Part shown: piece after piece, positions 62,984 to 64,000 of the stretch
Layout of the letters: each line of letters starts with the position of its first letter
How positions within the stretch are numbered: position 1 is the stretch's first letter
From: an uncultured Clostridia bacterium
GTDB taxonomy: Bacteria; Bacillota; Clostridia; TANB77; CAG-508
DNA: 64,000 nt
Reading direction: 5' to 3'
Assembly (NCBI GenBank): GCA_948976265.1
Contig: CARFUA010000007.1
Coordinates: 10,343 to 74,342, forward strand
Made by a program: the position numbers and the translations under genes
The notes under the pieces: model-generated
Databases searched by the model: none
Seen by the model: only the letters and a program-made list of their open reading frames with translations
What the model was told of the DNA's origin: nothing

Positions 62984-64000
62984 TTATTTTAAATTAGTTT
63001 GCTCTATTTTATAAAAAACGATTCTGGTACAGATGGCATATAATAGAAATTGTATGCCTAAGGTAATAGCGCATGAAATCGTTGCACCATTAATTTGCAT
63101 GGTTTTGACCATTGCGTTGGAAACAAAGTAAGCGACAATTGCTGTTGCTAGGTAAATAACAAATTGAATGAAAGTGTCGCGTGTTGTGGTTAATAATATG
63201 AGATTAATATAGGAAATTCCATATAAAATGTAGGTTGCTAAAATGACGCTTAAATTCATTCGATAAGCCATTAAATTTTCGCCATAAATGAAACTTAATA
63301 CTTCTGGTCCGATCAGGAAGCCTAAAGTGGTTGCCAATATTCCAAATCCGATGACTGCCATTTTGATTTGGAAAGCAATTTTTTTGAGTTCTTTTATTTT
63401 TTTCTGTTCATAAAATTCCTTTAATTTTGTTAAATATGGCATAAATATTAATTGGGTAAATAAATTGATGATGGTTGCAGGCATCATGATGTAACCAAAA
63501 ATGGCTTGAATATCTTCTGTTAAATAGTTGTCAATGGCATATTTGGAAGCATTGAGCACATAAATTCCAATGAGTGAATTGGCAAATACAAAAAATTCGG
63601 ATTTGAATATTTGATGCACATGCGTTCGGTTTACTTTTGTTCCAAAATCAATTAAGTTTCGGCAATTTCTTTGAAAATCAAAAAAATACATGACTAGGAT
63701 ATTGAGAAGAATCATACTACTACATGCCAAAATTAAATTGTGGGTTATGGCATCGATGCTTAAAAATAGCAACAATCCGCCAATCGATTTAATCGTAAGA
63801 GATTGCCCTACTTTGTATAAAAATTCATTTTTTTGCATAATTCCATATAAAATTTCACTCATGGCTTCTGTGGCTTTGTAGCAACAAAGTAGCAAAAAAA
63901 TGCTGGATTTATACGCTGTATATTGCTTTATTATTACAAACAAAATGGCAAGAATTATCATGATAACCGAAGTGATGATTCGGCTTGCGATATAGTCTTT
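62984..64000 (-). CDS. Polysaccharide flippase (Wzx-like), partial
   Basis: At least 338 residues with about nine membrane helices; the frame is open beyond base 64000, so the N-terminus is missing. YKATEAMSEILYGIMQKNEFLYKVG, FMPYLTKLKEF and GPEVLSFIYGENLMAYR mark the MATE/Wzx-like oligosaccharide flippase family, which moves lipid-linked repeat units across the membrane. It is followed 25 bases later by galE and then the glycosyltransferase, forming an operon for a surface glycan. Confidence 0.88.
   Translation of the reverse strand, partial: KDYIASRIITSVIMIILAILFVIIKQYTAYKSSIFLLLCCYKATEAMSEILYGIMQKNEFLYKVGQSLTIKSIGGLLLFLSIDAITHNLILACSSMILLNILVMYFFDFQRNCRNLIDFGTKVNRTHVHQIFKSEFFVFANSLIGIYVLNASKYAIDNYLTEDIQAIFGYIMMPATIINLFTQLIFMPYLTKLKEFYEQKKIKELKKIAFQIKMAVIGFGILATTLGFLIGPEVLSFIYGENLMAYRMNLSVILATYILYGISYINLILLTTTRDTFIQFVIYLATAIVAYFVSNAMVKTMQINGATISCAITLGIQFLLYAICTRIVFYKIEQTNLK

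Noticed and set aside
1..64000. CRISPR array or rRNA operon
   Set aside because: No regularly spaced repeats with unique spacers and no rRNA-like sequence were seen.

Overview
The window is a 64-kb stretch of an AT-rich (about one third G+C), low-GC Gram-positive chromosome. Strong AGGAGG ribosome sites, TTGACA-17-TATAAT promoters, T-box leaders before thrS and glyS, a sortase-type LPHTG protein, Mini-RNase III, RbgA and the sporulation pair YabP-YabQ all point to an endospore-forming member of the Clostridia, most likely an uncultured gut lineage. I cannot name the genus. There are no rRNA genes and no CRISPR array; two tRNAs (Leu-CAA, Thr-CGT) are present.

Layout. 1-11 kb (mostly + strand): end of guaB, guaA, an oligopeptidase-F gene with a broken frame, a cytidylate-kinase-like gene and murD, a T-box plus thrS, an exported SH3/CAP protein, a small structured transcript with a 10-codon leader ORF, and fba. 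11.2-11.5 kb: two tiny convergent transcripts that look like an undescribed Fst/par-type type I toxin-antitoxin module. 11.5-18.6 kb: rqcH, tRNA-Leu and a Bce-type sensor/ABC-transporter detoxification module with its operator. 18.6-22.6 kb: an accessory islet with a broken tyrosine recombinase, an inverted gene duplication, direct repeats and a DUF2726 nuclease-like gene. 22.6-30.2 kb (- strand): rho, a DivIC-like gene, yabQ, yabP, tsaE, unknown genes, a CapA-like lipoprotein, an ECF S component with DUF1893, and an Fe-S aldo/keto reductase. 30.4-43.8 kb: tRNA-Thr, a Lon-like protease with a coiled-coil partner, tsaB-rimI, a truncated InlB-repeat surface protein, a nitroreductase and clpX-clpP-tig. 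44-64 kb: pfkA, recX-recA, a peptide-binding lipoprotein-like gene, a DUF1980 protein, a degenerate HD-GYP protein, a 34-aa membrane microprotein, mrnC-rbgA, a sortase-anchored protein, ychF, cysE, T-box plus glyS, ispG, and a surface-polysaccharide block (glycosyltransferase, galE, flippase) running off the right edge.

The most unusual signal spans the window. Five genes (tyrosine recombinase, aldo/keto reductase, coiled-coil protein, peptide-binding protein, cysE) are interrupted by +1 frameshifts at eight places. At all eight the extra base is a C directly before an in-frame glycine codon GGN, so the zero frame reads CGG and skipping the C restores the protein. I saw no in-frame CGG in the housekeeping genes I read by eye, while several orphan genes do use CGG as an ordinary codon. 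This could be CGG-programmed +1 recoding, a biased pseudogenisation process, or a systematic sequence artefact; the sequence alone cannot decide.

Genes cooperate in recognisable sets: GMP synthesis (guaB-guaA), tRNA t6A modification (tsaE; tsaB with rimI), protein quality control (clpX-clpP-tig, Lon-like, rqcH), recombination (recA-recX), ribosome and rRNA maturation (rbgA-mrnC), sporulation/division (yabP-yabQ-divIC-like) and surface polysaccharide export.
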